Assembly (NCBI GenBank): GCA_026874595.1
Contig: CM049308.1
Location: 39,668,527 to 39,732,526, forward strand
DNA: 64,000 bases
Direction: 5' to 3'
DNA from: Sipunculus nudus
Taxonomy: Eukaryota > Annelida > Sipuncula > Golfingiida > Sipunculidae
A program made the position numbers and the translations under genes. Shown piece by piece: positions 45,421 to 56,877 of the stretch. The stretch's first letter is position 1; each line of letters begins with the position of its first letter. The notes beneath the pieces are model-generated. The model was not told where the DNA came from. It saw only the letters and a list, made by a program, of their open reading frames with translations, and searched no databases.

Positions 45421-46406
45421 ATGCCCAAAAGCTTTCACAGTGAAGTTCTAAGCATGGCACATGAGGCTCCTTAGTCTGGCCATTTAGGTATAAATAAAAC
45501 TTATCAGAAAGTTAGTATACATTTCTATTGGCCTAACCTCAGGAAAGATGTACAATATTGTAAATCATGCCATACATGCCAGATGGTAGGCAAGCCCAAT
45601 CAGAATCTTCCTAAGGCCCCGCTTAGGCCTATTCCTGCTTTCGAGGAACCATTCAGTAGGATTATTGTTGATTGTATTGGACAACTGCCCAAAACAAAAT
45701 CTGGCCATGAATACTTGCTGACAATTATGCGCATATCTACCAGGTTTCCTGAGGCAATACCCTTGCGCAAAACTAATGCCAAAAGTGTTGTCAAAGCTCT
45801 GACCAAGTTTTTTTACAACTTTTGGATTGCCAAAATCCGTCCAGTCTGACCAAGGGTCTAATTTTATGTCTGGCCTATTCCAACAAGTTATGCTTGAGCT
45901 AGGTATAAAACAGTACAGCTCTTCGCAATACCATCCTGAAAGTCAGGGCGCCCTCGAGCGTTTAAAAAGACATTAAAAAAATGATCAGGACTTACTGCTA
46001 TGACACACAGAAAGACTGGAATGAAGGAATCCACCTATTGATGTTTGCTGTCAGAGAATCCTTTCAAGAGTCCTTGGGTTTCAGTCCCTTTGAACTAGTT
46101 TTTGGACACTCCGTTCGAGGTCCATTGAAACTGCTTAAAGAAAAACTCTTGTGTGAAAATCCTGATTCTCTTAGTTTACTGCAGTATGTCTCAGACTTTT
46201 GCACTAAACTACACAATGCTTGTGAGATTGCAAAGTTAAATCTAAAATCTGCACAAAGTAAAATGAAAACAAAGTATGACAAGCACACTGTTAGTAGGAC
46301 GTTTGAGCCTGATGAAAAGGTCCTTGCCTTACTTCCCATCCTTGGCAGACCTCTGCAAACTAGGTATTTTGGTCCTTACATTGTTGAAAAAAAGGCAGTG
46401 ATTTAA
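45421..46406 (+). pseudogene. Integrase, placed upstream of RT, broken
   Basis: The zinc-binding HHCC part is at 45460-45585 (HEAP, a TAG stop at 45472, SGHLGINKTYQK, CKSCHTCQ). The catalytic core has the first Asp in RIIVDCIGQLPKTKSGHEYL, the second in SDQGSNF after a one-base frameshift in the T run near 45810, and the Glu in SQGALER, followed by another shift near 45963. The last ORF (45981-46406) holds FQESLGFSPFELVFGH and the GPY/F motif RYFGPYIVEKK. Position before RT is the diagnostic oddity; the domain order is direct from sequence. Confidence 0.92.
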
Positions 46407-46417
46407 ATTATATACTG

Positions 46418-46708
46418 TTGACACCAGATAGACGTAAGAAGAAACAACTGTGCCATGTTAACATGTTGAAACCATATTATGACAGAAATAGCACATCAGA
46501 TGTTGTACAAAATGTTACTGCTGTTAATTGTGTAAAAACTGACCCTGACCCAGTTAAAGTAGATACTGATTGTAAGTGTGATGTAGACATTCAGTGTGGT
46601 ACAGTACCATTAAAAAACTCAGACGTGCTTAAAAAACCTGGATGCCAAACTGTCACACCTAACCGCACAAGAACAACAAGACCTCAAGAACCTGCTGCGG
46701 AATTATGA
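46418..46708 (+). pseudogene. Integrase C-terminal tail and linker
   Basis: It begins LTPDRRKKKQLCHVNMLKPYY, a typical end of gypsy integrases, followed by an Asp/Val/Cys-rich linker. Its end overlaps, in another frame, the N-terminal lead of RT (SHLTAQEQQDLKNLL), so a frameshift separates them. Confidence 0.75.
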
Positions 46709-47345
46709 ACATTTGTTTCGGGGCATTCCAACGCGAACTAACATGTTGTGCCATGACGTCGATATTGCCGAGGCAAGAGCAGTCAAGCAACATCCATATA
46801 GATTAAATCCAGAAAAACAAAAGTATCTACAGGATGAGATTCAATATTTGCTGGACAATGATTTTATTGATCCTAGTAACAGTAACTGGAGTTCACCATG
46901 TATTCTTGTGCCAAAACCTGATGGAAGTTACCATATGTGCACAGATTATCGAAAACTGAACTCTGTCACCAAGACTGACACGTTCCAGATTCCGAGGATC
47001 GATGATTGTATTGATAGAGTCGGTAGCTCCAGATATGTCTCTAAGTTAGACTTGCTAAAAGGATTCTGGCAAGTTCCGCTGACAGAACGAGCGAAAGAAG
47101 TGTCCGCATTTGTGACGCCGCAAGGACTGTACCAGTTTAAAGCTATGCCGTTTGGCATGAAGAACTCGCTAGCCACGTTCCAGCGCCTCATTCATATGGT
47201 TATCAAGGACATTCAGGGCTGCGACGCATATGTTGATGACCTTATCGTGTACAGCAACACCTGGGAGAAATATCTGCAAATTCTTCGCGACCTCTTCGAA
47301 AGACTCAGTGAAGCTCGTCTGACCGTCAACTTAGTGAAATCTGAA
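46640..47345 (+). pseudogene. Reverse transcriptase domain
   Basis: Open in one frame across the whole finger and palm region: LLDNDFIDPSNSNWSSPCIL, PDGSYHMCTDYRKLN, SKLDLLKGFWQVPL, FVTPQGLYQFKAMPFGMKN and the catalytic AYVDDLIVYS (YVDD at 47229-47240). It is noticeably richer in G+C and CpG than its neighbours and has no stop, while both sides are broken. Either this segment is under better preservation or it was brought in by recombination or conversion with a younger element. A frameshift near 47345 leads into the RNase H frame. Confidence 0.93.
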
Positions 47346-47346
47346 T

Positions 47347-47770
47347 TTGTCAGTAACATTATTGGGTCATATCGTAGGGCAGGGTCAGGTAAAACCTGTT
47401 GATGGTAAGATAAGTGCTATTTCTGCATTTCCTAGACCAGAAAACAAAAAAAAAATAATGCGTTTTCTTGGTATGGTTGGATACTACAGGAAGTTATGTC
47501 CAAATTTTGCTGCTGTAGCTGAACCTTTGACTAATTTATTCAAGAAGGAACAAAAGTTTGTATGGAATGTTCAGTGTGAAAATGCATTTCAGAATTTGAA
47601 AGCAATTCTGCAAAGTTCACCAGTTCGAGCAGCTCCAGACTTTTCCGTACCTTTTAAGTTAGCTGTAGATGCTAGTGATACTGCTGCTGGTGCTGTGTTG
47701 TTACAAGAAGGCAATGATGGCATAGATCATCCAATTTGTTATTTCTCAAGAAAGTTTAATGCAAACCAGA
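47347..47770 (+). pseudogene. RT thumb and RNase H, first part
   Basis: It reads LLGHIVGQGQVKP, RFLGMVGYYRKLCPNFA, PLTNLFKKEQKFVW and the RNase H start FKLAVDASDTAAGAVLLQ, then CYFSRKFNANQN. The reading is cut at 47771 by the inserted element; it resumes at 50060. Confidence 0.88.
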
Positions 47771-50059
47771 ACAAGGGACCCATGGGTCACATCGCTCAGC
47801 TGAATTTTGGAAAATATTAGTAACTGCAAAATATTTTTATTTCTTTTGGTTTTTCATGTATATTATCATTTGAAAAGCTATGAGAAAATGGCCCTGCTAA
47901 AATGAAACTCTGTAAATTATAGAATAATGGACACGAGCTAAACCATTTAGTGATGCACCAAGGGAAAAAAATGGGCCTACGGTAAGTGTTATATAAAAGT
48001 AACATTTCATAAACAAATAATGTGTGAAGGTTATTAAGTTTTCAAAAGTTAAATATATGGCCATGTGAGTTAAAAATCAATCCGACAAAGTTTGACCAAT
48101 ATTCCTAATTTTAATACTAAGTTAACAGTGTTATTCACACCTAGGCCCGCCAACTTTAAGAGATATGAATGAAATGCTACAAAGTATTTATATCTTCTTA
48201 ATTCTTGTCAGTTAGCACTTGTATTAGATCCTAATATTTTATCACATTTGAATATAAGAATTAAATTCCTGAACATTTTTTTTTCTTAAAAAAAATCAAA
48301 ATTGTCCAAGTCTTATCAAGAAGAATTTATTTAACATTAAAATTATAAAAATTCATCATGTTTATAAGTCCTGTATATTGAAGGGGTGGCTGGGGGAGGG
48401 GTCTCTGTTGTTACTGCTCGTTGCTTAAAAAAAATGTTAATTATAAGATTTATCTAGTTCATAGTACAGGTCTGTCAACAGAATGGGGTGGGGGGGGGGG
48501 GGGGGGAGGAGAGAAAAAGGCTCCCTGTGGTATTAACTGCAGACAGCCTGATCAAGCTCAGCTCAGTGGAGAGAGGGCTTGCCCTGGTGATGGGATTACA
48601 TAACATTATGCCAACAGCCTGGGGAGCATAGAGAGCTGCACTGAATGACCTACAGTGACCAAAGTGGACTGCTCAACAATGTAAGAGAATACAACAAGAG
48701 CCTAAAAAAATTCAATAACAACCCTAATTTTGCAGCTATGATTTTTTAATTTTCAGATTTAACAGATTAAATCCTTATGTGTACATGCTGTGAAAATTAA
48801 GTCCACAGTACTTACAGGAGAAAAACGTGTCGAGGCCAAAGTTGGGCAAAATTTAAGGTACCAATTTTTTATTTTTGCTAATATTTTTAAAAAATTAAAA
48901 GATTTTGGGTATACAATTTAATTTTGATTAATTAAAGTTATATTACTGGAAAAAAAGTCCTAAACTTTAACATGGTTTGTGTTAAGTGATCAAATATCTT
49001 TCCTGATTTTTTACAAAATGCATTATGTTTGAGCCCATAACTTTTTAAAATTATATAATACAGACCTAACGTCTGGCATGTACATAGGAACTATATAGAG
49101 GAATATCTATGGTAAATATGAGGAAACATGGATGAGTGATTTTGATATTAGGCAGTCCTGGTGTCAAAATAGGTTTTTAATAAAAAAATTGAGGTTTTTC
49201 CTTAATTTCACAAAGGAACGAAGTCGCAAAGATCCAATTTTCGGCTTGGTAGGAGATCTTGGGGACATCTAACATTATGCCAACAGCCTTGGGAGTATAG
49301 AGCTGCACTAAATGACCTACAGTGTCAAAGTGGACTGCTTGACAATGTAAGGGAATACAACAAGAGCCTAAAAAATTCAATAATTAGCCCAATTTTGCAG
49401 CTTTTATTTTCAAATTTAAGATTTTAACATATTAAATCCTTATGTTTACATGCAGTGAAAATTAAATCCACAGTACTTACAGGAAAAAAAGTGCCGTGGC
49501 CAAAATTGGGCAAAATTTTAAGGTACCAATTTTTTATTTTTGCTAATATTTTTAAAAATTTAAAAGATTTGATCTAATTTTGGGTAAACAATTTAAATTT
49601 GATTAATTAAAGTTATATTTCTGAAAAAAAGTCCTCAGCTTTAACATGTTTTGTGTTAAGTGAACAAATATCTTTCCTGATTTTTTACAAATGCATTATG
49701 TTTGAGCTTATATAATACAGACCTAATTTCTGGCACGTACATAGGAACTATATTGAGGAATATTTATGGTAAATATGAGGGAAAACAGATGAGTGGTTTT
49801 GATATTAGGCAGTCTGAAGTGTGAAACTAGGTTTTTAATAAAAAATTGAGGTTTTTCCTTAATTTCTCAAAGGAACGAAGTCGCAAAGACCCAGTTTTCG
49901 GCTTGGTAGGAGATCTTGGGGACATCTAACATTATGCCGAATTTTGGAATCCTAGGTCTAACGGTTTCAAAACGTGCCACATCTACGGACGGACGGACGG
50001 ACGGACGAGGGACAATGGACCACGACTATTGCTCGGATGACTTATAGTCAGCTGAGCTA
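47771..50059 (+). mobile_element. Family A element inserted in the RNase H of the gypsy element
   Basis: The left end is ACAAGGGACCCATGGGTCAC with a GCTCAGCTGA subterminal repeat; the right end is a GACG microsatellite (49981-50005), the CAATGGACCACGACTAT block, a hairpin and TCAGCTGAGCTA. Removing the insert brings the two RNase H halves together with no more than two flanking bases duplicated. A G run lies at 48488-48508, and a ~700-bp module is duplicated inside (48600-49280 against 49290-50000). Because it sits in the gypsy element it must be younger. Confidence 0.9.
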
Positions 50060-50330
50060 TAAACTACTCCACTATTTAAAAAGAATGTTTGGTTTTGATT
50101 TTGGCGTTGCAACTTTTTGAAGTTTATGTTACTTCATCAGTCAGGCCTATCATTGTCTTCAGTGATCACAATCCCCTCACGTTCATGAACAAGTTGAAGT
50201 GTAAAAATCAAAGATTGTTGAGATGGAGATGTTCTTACAGGATTACAATCTTGATATCGTATACATTAAAGGGAAAGACAATGTACTTGCTGATTGCTTA
50301 TCGAGATGTTCATGAAATGTTGTAAACAGG
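50060..50330 (+). pseudogene. RNase H, second part
   Basis: After the insertion the reading continues in pieces: LVLILALQLFEVYV, IIVFSDHNPLTFMNKLKCKN (an active-site Asp in SDHNPL) and a C-terminal KGK..VLAD-type end, with a stop replacing one early codon and a frameshift near 50230. Nothing like integrase follows, confirming the Gmr1 order. Confidence 0.85.
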
Positions 50331-50424
50331 ATGTTTATGTAATGTTGTAAATAAGATGATTTTTGAGATGTTGTAAGGATTTAATGATTGTGATCGCAAA
50401 AAGAAAGTTTTATTTTTTTCTTAC

Positions 50425-50435
50425 AGGAGGAGGAG
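50425..50435 (+). other. Polypurine tract
   Basis: AGGAGGAGGAG directly before the 3' LTR, the usual plus-strand priming site. Confidence 0.85.
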
Positions 50436-51250
50436 TGTAACATGTGCCCTTTTTATTGTGTGACACGGGCGTAACTCGTGTTGTGACACCCTCGCCGGGC
50501 CGTTTGTTACATTCTATGTTTAATCCGTGCTGGTTGAACCCTCGTTGTCATGTTAGCCTTGGGTTTTCACTCCCGGCCGAGGTCACGTGATGAGCCTGGT
50601 GTGTGGAGATACACAGCGCTGTTTTTCTAGAGAATTTCTCAAATGCGTGTTTACTGTGTTGTGCAAGATCTTATAGACTGTTCGAGAAGTGGAAAATTCT
50701 CGGCTTGGGGTGTGAAGGTATATAAAGGGGCTGTATTTTAGAGCCAGGCAGAGAGAGAGCAGAGAAGATTCCAACGGACGCAGAAGCGTGCGTCAATTTC
50801 TATGACCTTATCCGACGAATGCCGCAATTATAGATTTTCTAAGACTTTCTCCTGGATTTTATGCATTTGGACTTCAGTTTACTTTCTGGATTGTTACAAG
50901 AGATTTACACTGGACTGTCATTCTCCTAGAGTATACATGCATTTAAAGAAATTATCGTTGTGACGGTGTTGGTATCCAGGTAATGTGCACATTATTTTCT
51001 GTGTGATTGTATTGACTTGTTGCTATACCGCTGTTTTACTGTATAATTGTATTGATTTAGTGTATTGTTATGTTAGGGTTGTTTTTAAGAATAAATTATA
51101 GTTATTTGTTAACAAAAAACCACGGACTTCTTTATTCATTCCTCTAGACATTTCAGGCTGCCTAATGTTACAGAATCTGATTTTTTATCTCCGTTACAGA
51201 ATTTGTGTTCATCACGCATACGTGGTCTGTTTATATTAGGTTCCGTAACA
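50436..51250 (+). repeat. 3' LTR
   Basis: It starts TGTAACATGTGCCC and ends TTCCGTAACA; 815 bp, with the same TATA box (50719) and AATAAA (51090) as the left copy. Confidence 0.95.
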
Positions 51251-51254
51251 GTAT
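51251..51254. repeat. Target site duplication GTAT, right copy
   Basis: Matches 42121-42124 on the other side of the element. Confidence 0.75.
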
Positions 51255-51869
51255 ATATCTACTGAAGATTTATCCCCCCCCCCCCCCCAATTCCAGGTCA
51301 TCCCCCAGTAATCTGAAATCGTCTGTATATTAACCCCGTACAGGATGAACTAAATTTTAGATAATCCCTCTCTGATCTAACTAGATGGTCAAGTCTACCG
51401 TGCTTTTGATCCACACGACATCGTATTTCAATAAACAACGTAAACGGTACGAGAGAAGGAATCAATCTATGAAATAAAGTTGTCGCACACTCTTAATTAT
51501 ACTGTAACTTACATTTACATTGACTCATTCACTGCGTCAAAGTTAATGACACTTTACATGTAAACGTATGATAAACAAAAAAATCAAACTAATTTTGGAA
51601 ATCAAAAAGAAATTATATGAATTTTAAGAAAACAGACATTACACAAATATTACACAATAAAGATTTCAAGTTACCCTCGGGTAATCTGAAGAGGGGTAAT
51701 CTGAAATCACTATACCGGCACTCTAGTTTATCTGTGCCAGAGAACTGAGCAGCTTCTTTTCTAAGACCTGTACCCGCCCCTGGTTTATATCAAGGTCTTG
51801 TTTCGCTTAATAAGTCTAACAATTCTGCTGCATGACAACAATGGAAAAACGGATCATGAGTTAATCGAG
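51255..51869. other. Gene-free stretch with poly-C run
   Basis: A run of about 17 C lies near 51273. The phrase around CCCAGTAATCTGAAATC and GGTAATCTGAAATCACTA recurs near 51304 and 51692. No gene seen. Confidence 0.55.
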
Positions 51870-52196
51870 TGGTAGGCAGTGCAAGCCTCCGCCATGTGGG
51901 GGGTCCCTTCTGTGAGATGCTCCTGAAATCGTGTTTGCAGTCAGCCCAAATTTAGACTGCAGGTTCATTCGTGAACAAGTGACTGTACATTGGTGAATAT
52001 TCCTTTCTCACATTCTTGAATATGAATCCTATGCCGGATCCACACCAAATTCTAATCGATTCTTTACTGGCCAATTTTGAAAATTTCAGGAGTTTCCGTT
52101 CATGACCGTGTGAGTTATAGTTACGCTGTGAATAAAAACAGAGACACACACGAACGAGGATGAACGGATACCATCCCTGCGCAGGCAATAATGTAT
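51870..52196 (+). repeat. Dispersed repeat, copy 1
   Basis: It aligns over about 325 bp with 63099-63425. Shared landmarks are GTGACTGTACATTTGTGAAT, GATGCTCC, TCCACACCAAATTCTAATCG, TTCATGACCGTGTGAGTTAT and GTGAATAAAAACA. The minus-strand ORF of 100 codons across it is not conserved in the other copy, so it is not a gene. Confidence 0.75.
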
Positions 52197-53721
52197 TACA
52201 CAGAAGCAACAAAATTGTATAATTACCAATTTTATTAACACAAAGAGAGTACAAGATTTGTAACCATTATTAATAAATAGAACGGATGACGGGTATTACG
52301 GTAATAGCTGGTGCCAGGTTAACATGAATAAGACTTTGTTAGCCGTTGTTGCGTACCAGTCATTAAAGGTTTCATTCACGGTTATAAACTCATTTGCGCT
52401 GGGATAAGGGCACCGTTGGTTTACTTTACATAATTACTGCTTCTAATGTAAATTCTATCCCAACACACATGCATGTACAAACGTAATTTCCAGCGAGAGC
52501 ACCCATGACCATGAGAGGCTGTCATTCGTGCTGCCATCTGATGGCAAATTATATAACTAATTCACAAAATCGATGACGTGTATCAGCTTGGTTCCTAGCT
52601 TAGTGGTGCCTATTAAGGCACACTTTACATATTTCACTGTCAATTACAGTTACTGGTTGTCTGGAAGTACTATGTTTCTAAATACACGCGGGCCCTAATA
52701 CAAGGGTTGGTGTGATTTAATTAGCTGCAGCAATATCTTGTTATACAGGAAGGCCGTTATCATATGACAGGCATCAAAATATCAGACAACAGGTCTCATC
52801 CTATGGTACAACATAAAAAAAACTTCAGGTTTTATATCTACTGAAAATAAATACTGCAACAAGAGCATTTAATTCGGATTTTAATAAAAATTAAATGGAA
52901 TTGAAAAACACTTTCTATCAGTTTTCAACATGCTACACATGCTCGTACTGGTGGTCTATGAACAAAAATCTGAACCAAAAAGGATGAGTAGGCGACTTTT
53001 ATCTTGCTTTTACCATATATGAGGTTTAGAGTTACATTACCTATACTTCAGCATAAGGTGGGATAAAGATCAGTGTGTTTAAAACAACAGCTTGTCCCAA
53101 TTGATGCATGCAAATTAAGGTGTTACATTTTGTATTAAATGTTACGTTTTTCTGAATAACCTAAACTTAAGCTTTCACTGTCTTCTTAGCTGGCAACTTA
53201 AAACGTCACAAGTCCTAGTAGATATAAATATATTTTGTGACTGCCTTAAATAACTTGATTTTTATCTTTTAATTTATTAATTACTGACGTGTACACAGGC
53301 ACATGAAATTTTATTAATGGCATCCAGCACCAGAGTGCGCCATTTAAAATGGGCAAACCAGTTCCATTTTTCACAGCATGACTCTTAACATGCTGGATAA
53401 TAAGTAATACTGGCAGCTATGTACTAGTGCTATGATAATATATACAATCTAGTACATCCACTGGGCTAGCAGGCTATGTATGAACTTTTCATGTGAACTC
53501 ATGCAGTAAGTGGTGCCATCTATATGTAAAAGTACACATCAGAGAGACATCACAGAGCAAATTTAGGATACATGCATAGTTGGTACTGTTACTAAATTTT
53601 CCATGGTGATTACTATGTGTCATAATATTCCTCTTTAAAATAATACAAAGTAAGTATATGTAAAGAAAATGTGAGAACACACATTTCTATCTGAAACAAG
53701 TAAAAATCCCTTTGTAGGCCT
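52197..53721. other. Gene-free AT-rich stretch
   Basis: No exon with convincing borders and no tandem repeat. Confidence 0.55.
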
Positions 53722-53953
53722 CAGTGGCGGATCCAGGGGGTTAGTTATAGCTCCACCAAAGGTTCTGGCCTCTAGGAAAATAACATTAGGCAGTAGCTCC
53801 CAAGTGTACAGTTAAAAGTATGTTTGAAAGCTGATAAATATTACACAGTTATATACATTCCATGAATAAAATGCTAGATTTTACTACAACGCAAGGATTT
53901 CATTTTAAGCTACAAAGCTACTCCCCCCAATGAAATTTTTGGATCCGCCACTG
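53722..53953. mobile_element. 232-bp hAT-type MITE
   Basis: The ends are CAGTGGCGGATCCA and its exact reverse complement (14 bp). The flanks GTAGGCCT (53714-53721) and GTAGGCCA (53954-53961) form an 8-bp target duplication with one difference. CAG..CTG ends and 8-bp duplication fit hAT. No coding capacity. Confidence 0.88.
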
Positions 53954-53961
53954 GTAGGCCA

Positions 53962-55730
53962 TATAAGACTGAAGCCCTGTCTTTGGCAATTATACTTTTC
54001 TGAGGAAATGGCTCTTTTTGTTACATTTTTCCATTTGGCTATATCTGGTTAAAGCACAATCTTTGGCAATCATACTTTTTGGATACACACGAAAATTTGA
54101 CCTTATCGAAAAATAATGGGAGTTATAAAATTAAGTTCAAGAATATATACACTTGGTATAAATACACATGTATTTAGGTACATTTAACATTGTACACCAT
54201 GGGGAGGTTTCAAGTATATTTGACCTAAAATCACAGAAAAAGATGTTTACATAAAAGCTATATTGTCAGATAAACTAATATAACTGACTTGATATAATAA
54301 CACTTTCTCTATTAACATTTATTTGATTTTACCTTGAAACCCATCCCAAAGGTCATGGTTATCACAGATACAAAAGGTGAGGTTTATTTGTGTATTAATG
54401 TCCACTCAAACAAGAGAACCAGGAGTCTAAGAGCTCACCAAACCATCATCACAAGTGAATAGAATATGAAGATTTATACAGATGAAGATGAGACCAAACA
54501 TTATCAAAATCATACAAAAAAAGTATGTAATGAAAAGAAATATTTATCTTCAGAAAATGCCTTAATTTTCAACTACTGGTATTTGTGAAAAATGTGCCCC
54601 TGGATGGTAGGACCAAGCTATTTTTTTATGATTCTTTAACTGTGAATAAATAAAACAACTCTCGAATTCAAGATTCTGAATATAAATCCTAGGATGAAGA
54701 TAACAAAATAACATATCTAAATTAACAAATCAAACCCTGAACTTAAAACACTAATCAAATCAATAATAAACTTCTAGTAAACTCGTATATTATATACTTT
54801 CTACAACAGCTGGCAGTGCTTTGAAAATTTCAGCAAAAATTAAGCACAAATAGAGTAATTTATATTTTTCTGGTGCAGTAAAAAATTGAGTTTTTAATTT
54901 TTATCCTTGCAATTACATGTAAACTCAAAAATATCTCAATTATACCACAGTGTTACCTACATATTCTTTATCTGGTATGCTATCAGGATAAGAATTCCTT
55001 TATTGTCATTGTTAAAATGTTCAGTATAATGAGAGTTTCCTTTTTTATCTATTATGAAACAAAAGATGCGTAATCATGTAGACAAATGTACTATACATAT
55101 GATGAAACATAATATAGCTAATACAGTATAGCAGAGCTTCATTTAAAAATCAAACTATGTCACAAGTCAGTAAACCATGTTCCCATGCTGCTAACAAATT
55201 TTATCATTAAAAGTATCAGACACCAAGAATGCCTTGTACAGAGTCAATACCTGTGGACCAGTAAATATTACTGCATGCAACTTAACAAACAAAGCTTTCT
55301 TGTTCTTGTTAAAATAAAGAATCAAAGATACTGGTAAGATGAAATAATACATCACAGAAACAATCAGGTTAATGAAATAACATCATATGCCCATCCTAAA
55401 ATAATGTACTCTAAAATGAAAGAAAGAAAAAAATCATGAATCAATGGTGCCTCAATTGTGCATAAACCAGTGCATCAGAAAGAAAGTTCTACATTAGAGT
55501 CAAAATGAAAGCAAAGCTTTAAGACAAATGCTTTAACTATTAAGTTGTGCATAAGTTCTTGCACTGAGAAAAAATGTATTGGTAATTATGAAACATTAAA
55601 TTCTGCAGTTTTATGACTAAAAATTTCTCTTTTACTAAGAATATTTTAATAAAATGCAAATGTTCCCGACATGTGCAAAAAACAAAATGAATTTGTGGGA
55701 AATCTTGCATGTAGTCACAAGTCAATGTGA
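53962..55730. other. Gene-free AT-rich stretch
   Basis: A short phrase (CTTTGGCAAT(T/C)ATACTTTT) is duplicated near 53981 and 54061. Otherwise I see nothing supported. Confidence 0.55.
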
Positions 55731-55870
55731 GGTGTCTAGGAGCAGAGCACAGGGCTCAAAACCAGGAGCTGTTGAGTTCATATCCAGGTGAGGAAAGGTG
55801 AGAATTTTCTCAGTTGGCCCCATCAAGGCTGAGCCCTCTGCAGGCTTAATGGGGAAAATGTTCTCCACAA
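55731..55870 (+). repeat. Possible tRNA-derived SINE
   Basis: CTAGGAGCAGAGCACAGGGC resembles a tRNA A-box region and GAGTTCATATCC a B box, about 35 bases apart, followed by an unrelated body. It is not a functional tRNA: the stems are broken. Confidence 0.4.
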
Positions 55871-56324
55871 TGATGTTTCACTAACAAACAATGTGCCTTT
55901 CAGGGGTTCCGTTGTGTTATGACTCAGCATACCCACAGGTGCAGTACACGGAGGCTGGTTGGTGCCAGGATAATTGTGTGTTACAGCCCTGTCATAGTCT
56001 GAAAGCAATTCTGCAAGTGTACACAGCACTTAATGAAGTCAGCATAAAAAATTGAAGGTGGCTACCTTCACCGATATAATTTACTAAAAAAAGTCAAGGC
56101 CACTATTGAACCTGTCAACCAATTGACCACCGGACCATTACTTTACCACCTGATCAACATGTTGTGTTTTAAGACATATATGTCTATACCATAGATCTGC
56201 AAAAATGATTTATATGGGACTGACCATGCAACAAGGTTAAATATGCCAAAGGCACAATATTAAAATGAAGCACACAACCAGTTTAATCTCATAAGGATCC
56301 AACTACCATCTGTCCTTCTTTCAC

Positions 56325-56835
56325 ATGGAAACAGCCCAGACTGATCATGATCAAAATCAACCCAGATTGTAACCATAATCTAGACCAGCCATGACTGATC
56401 ATGATCTAGACCAGCCTAGACTGTGATCATAATCTATACCAGCCTAGATTGTAACCATAATCTAGGAGACCAACCCAGACTGTGACCTGGACCAGCCCAA
56501 ACTCTTTTCCTGTTTTGTTGGCTTCAAAACTGGTCAGGAGAGATTGTAAAACAGGCTAGGCAAGATAAGGATCCTGATACAACTCTCATTATTAACAGCT
56601 GAACATTAGGATTCTTATCTTGACTAGCCCAGTTTAAAATCTGTTCAGACCATATTGTTCTCTTCAAACCAAAACAACAGGACTGGGCAAGTCTTAATTC
56701 TGGTTAAAATCTGAGCTGGTCTAATTTTAAATGTGCATAACCAGATTGTAATTTTAATCTAGGCAAGCCCAAAATCTAAATACAATCTGGGCTGGTTCAT
56801 CTTATAAACTTGACAAGATTGCAATCTGGGCTATG
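56325..56835. repeat. Minisatellite of ~27-bp units with inverted copies
   Basis: Units of the type CCAGCCTAGATTGTAACCAT plus AATCTAGA repeat from about 56335 to 56500. Inverted relatives (GATTGTAATTTTAATCTAGG, AATCTGGGCTGGTT) lie at 56745-56830, so the region can fold on itself. It ends about 45 bp before the stop codon of the MINPP1-like gene. Confidence 0.7.
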
Positions 56836-56877
56836 ACATCCTGATGCCAACTTATAAACACACCTGGTGATTACAGG

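Larger units (their letters stand above)
42125..51250 (+). mobile_element. Ty3/gypsy LTR retrotransposon, Gmr1-like (integrase before reverse transcriptase), decayed
   Basis: A 9.1-kb element with two ~812-bp LTRs, 4-bp target duplication, primer binding site and polypurine tract. Domains in order are gag with coiled coil, SCAN-like region and CCHC knuckle; aspartic protease with DTG; integrase with HHCC, DDE and GPY/F parts; reverse transcriptase with YVDD; then RNase H. Ordinary gypsy elements have integrase last. Integrase before RT is the known Gmr1 arrangement, and a SCAN-like gag fits the same group. Several stops and frameshifts break the frames, and a 2.3-kb element interrupts RNase H, so it cannot move by itself. 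No envelope gene is present. Confidence 0.95.

Noticed and set aside
50331-50435. Possible envelope gene after RNase H
   Set aside because: Only about 100 bases separate the end of RNase H from the polypurine tract, so no envelope gene can fit.
51952-52254. 100-codon minus-strand ORF
   Set aside because: It overlaps a dispersed repeat whose other copy at 63099 does not keep the frame.
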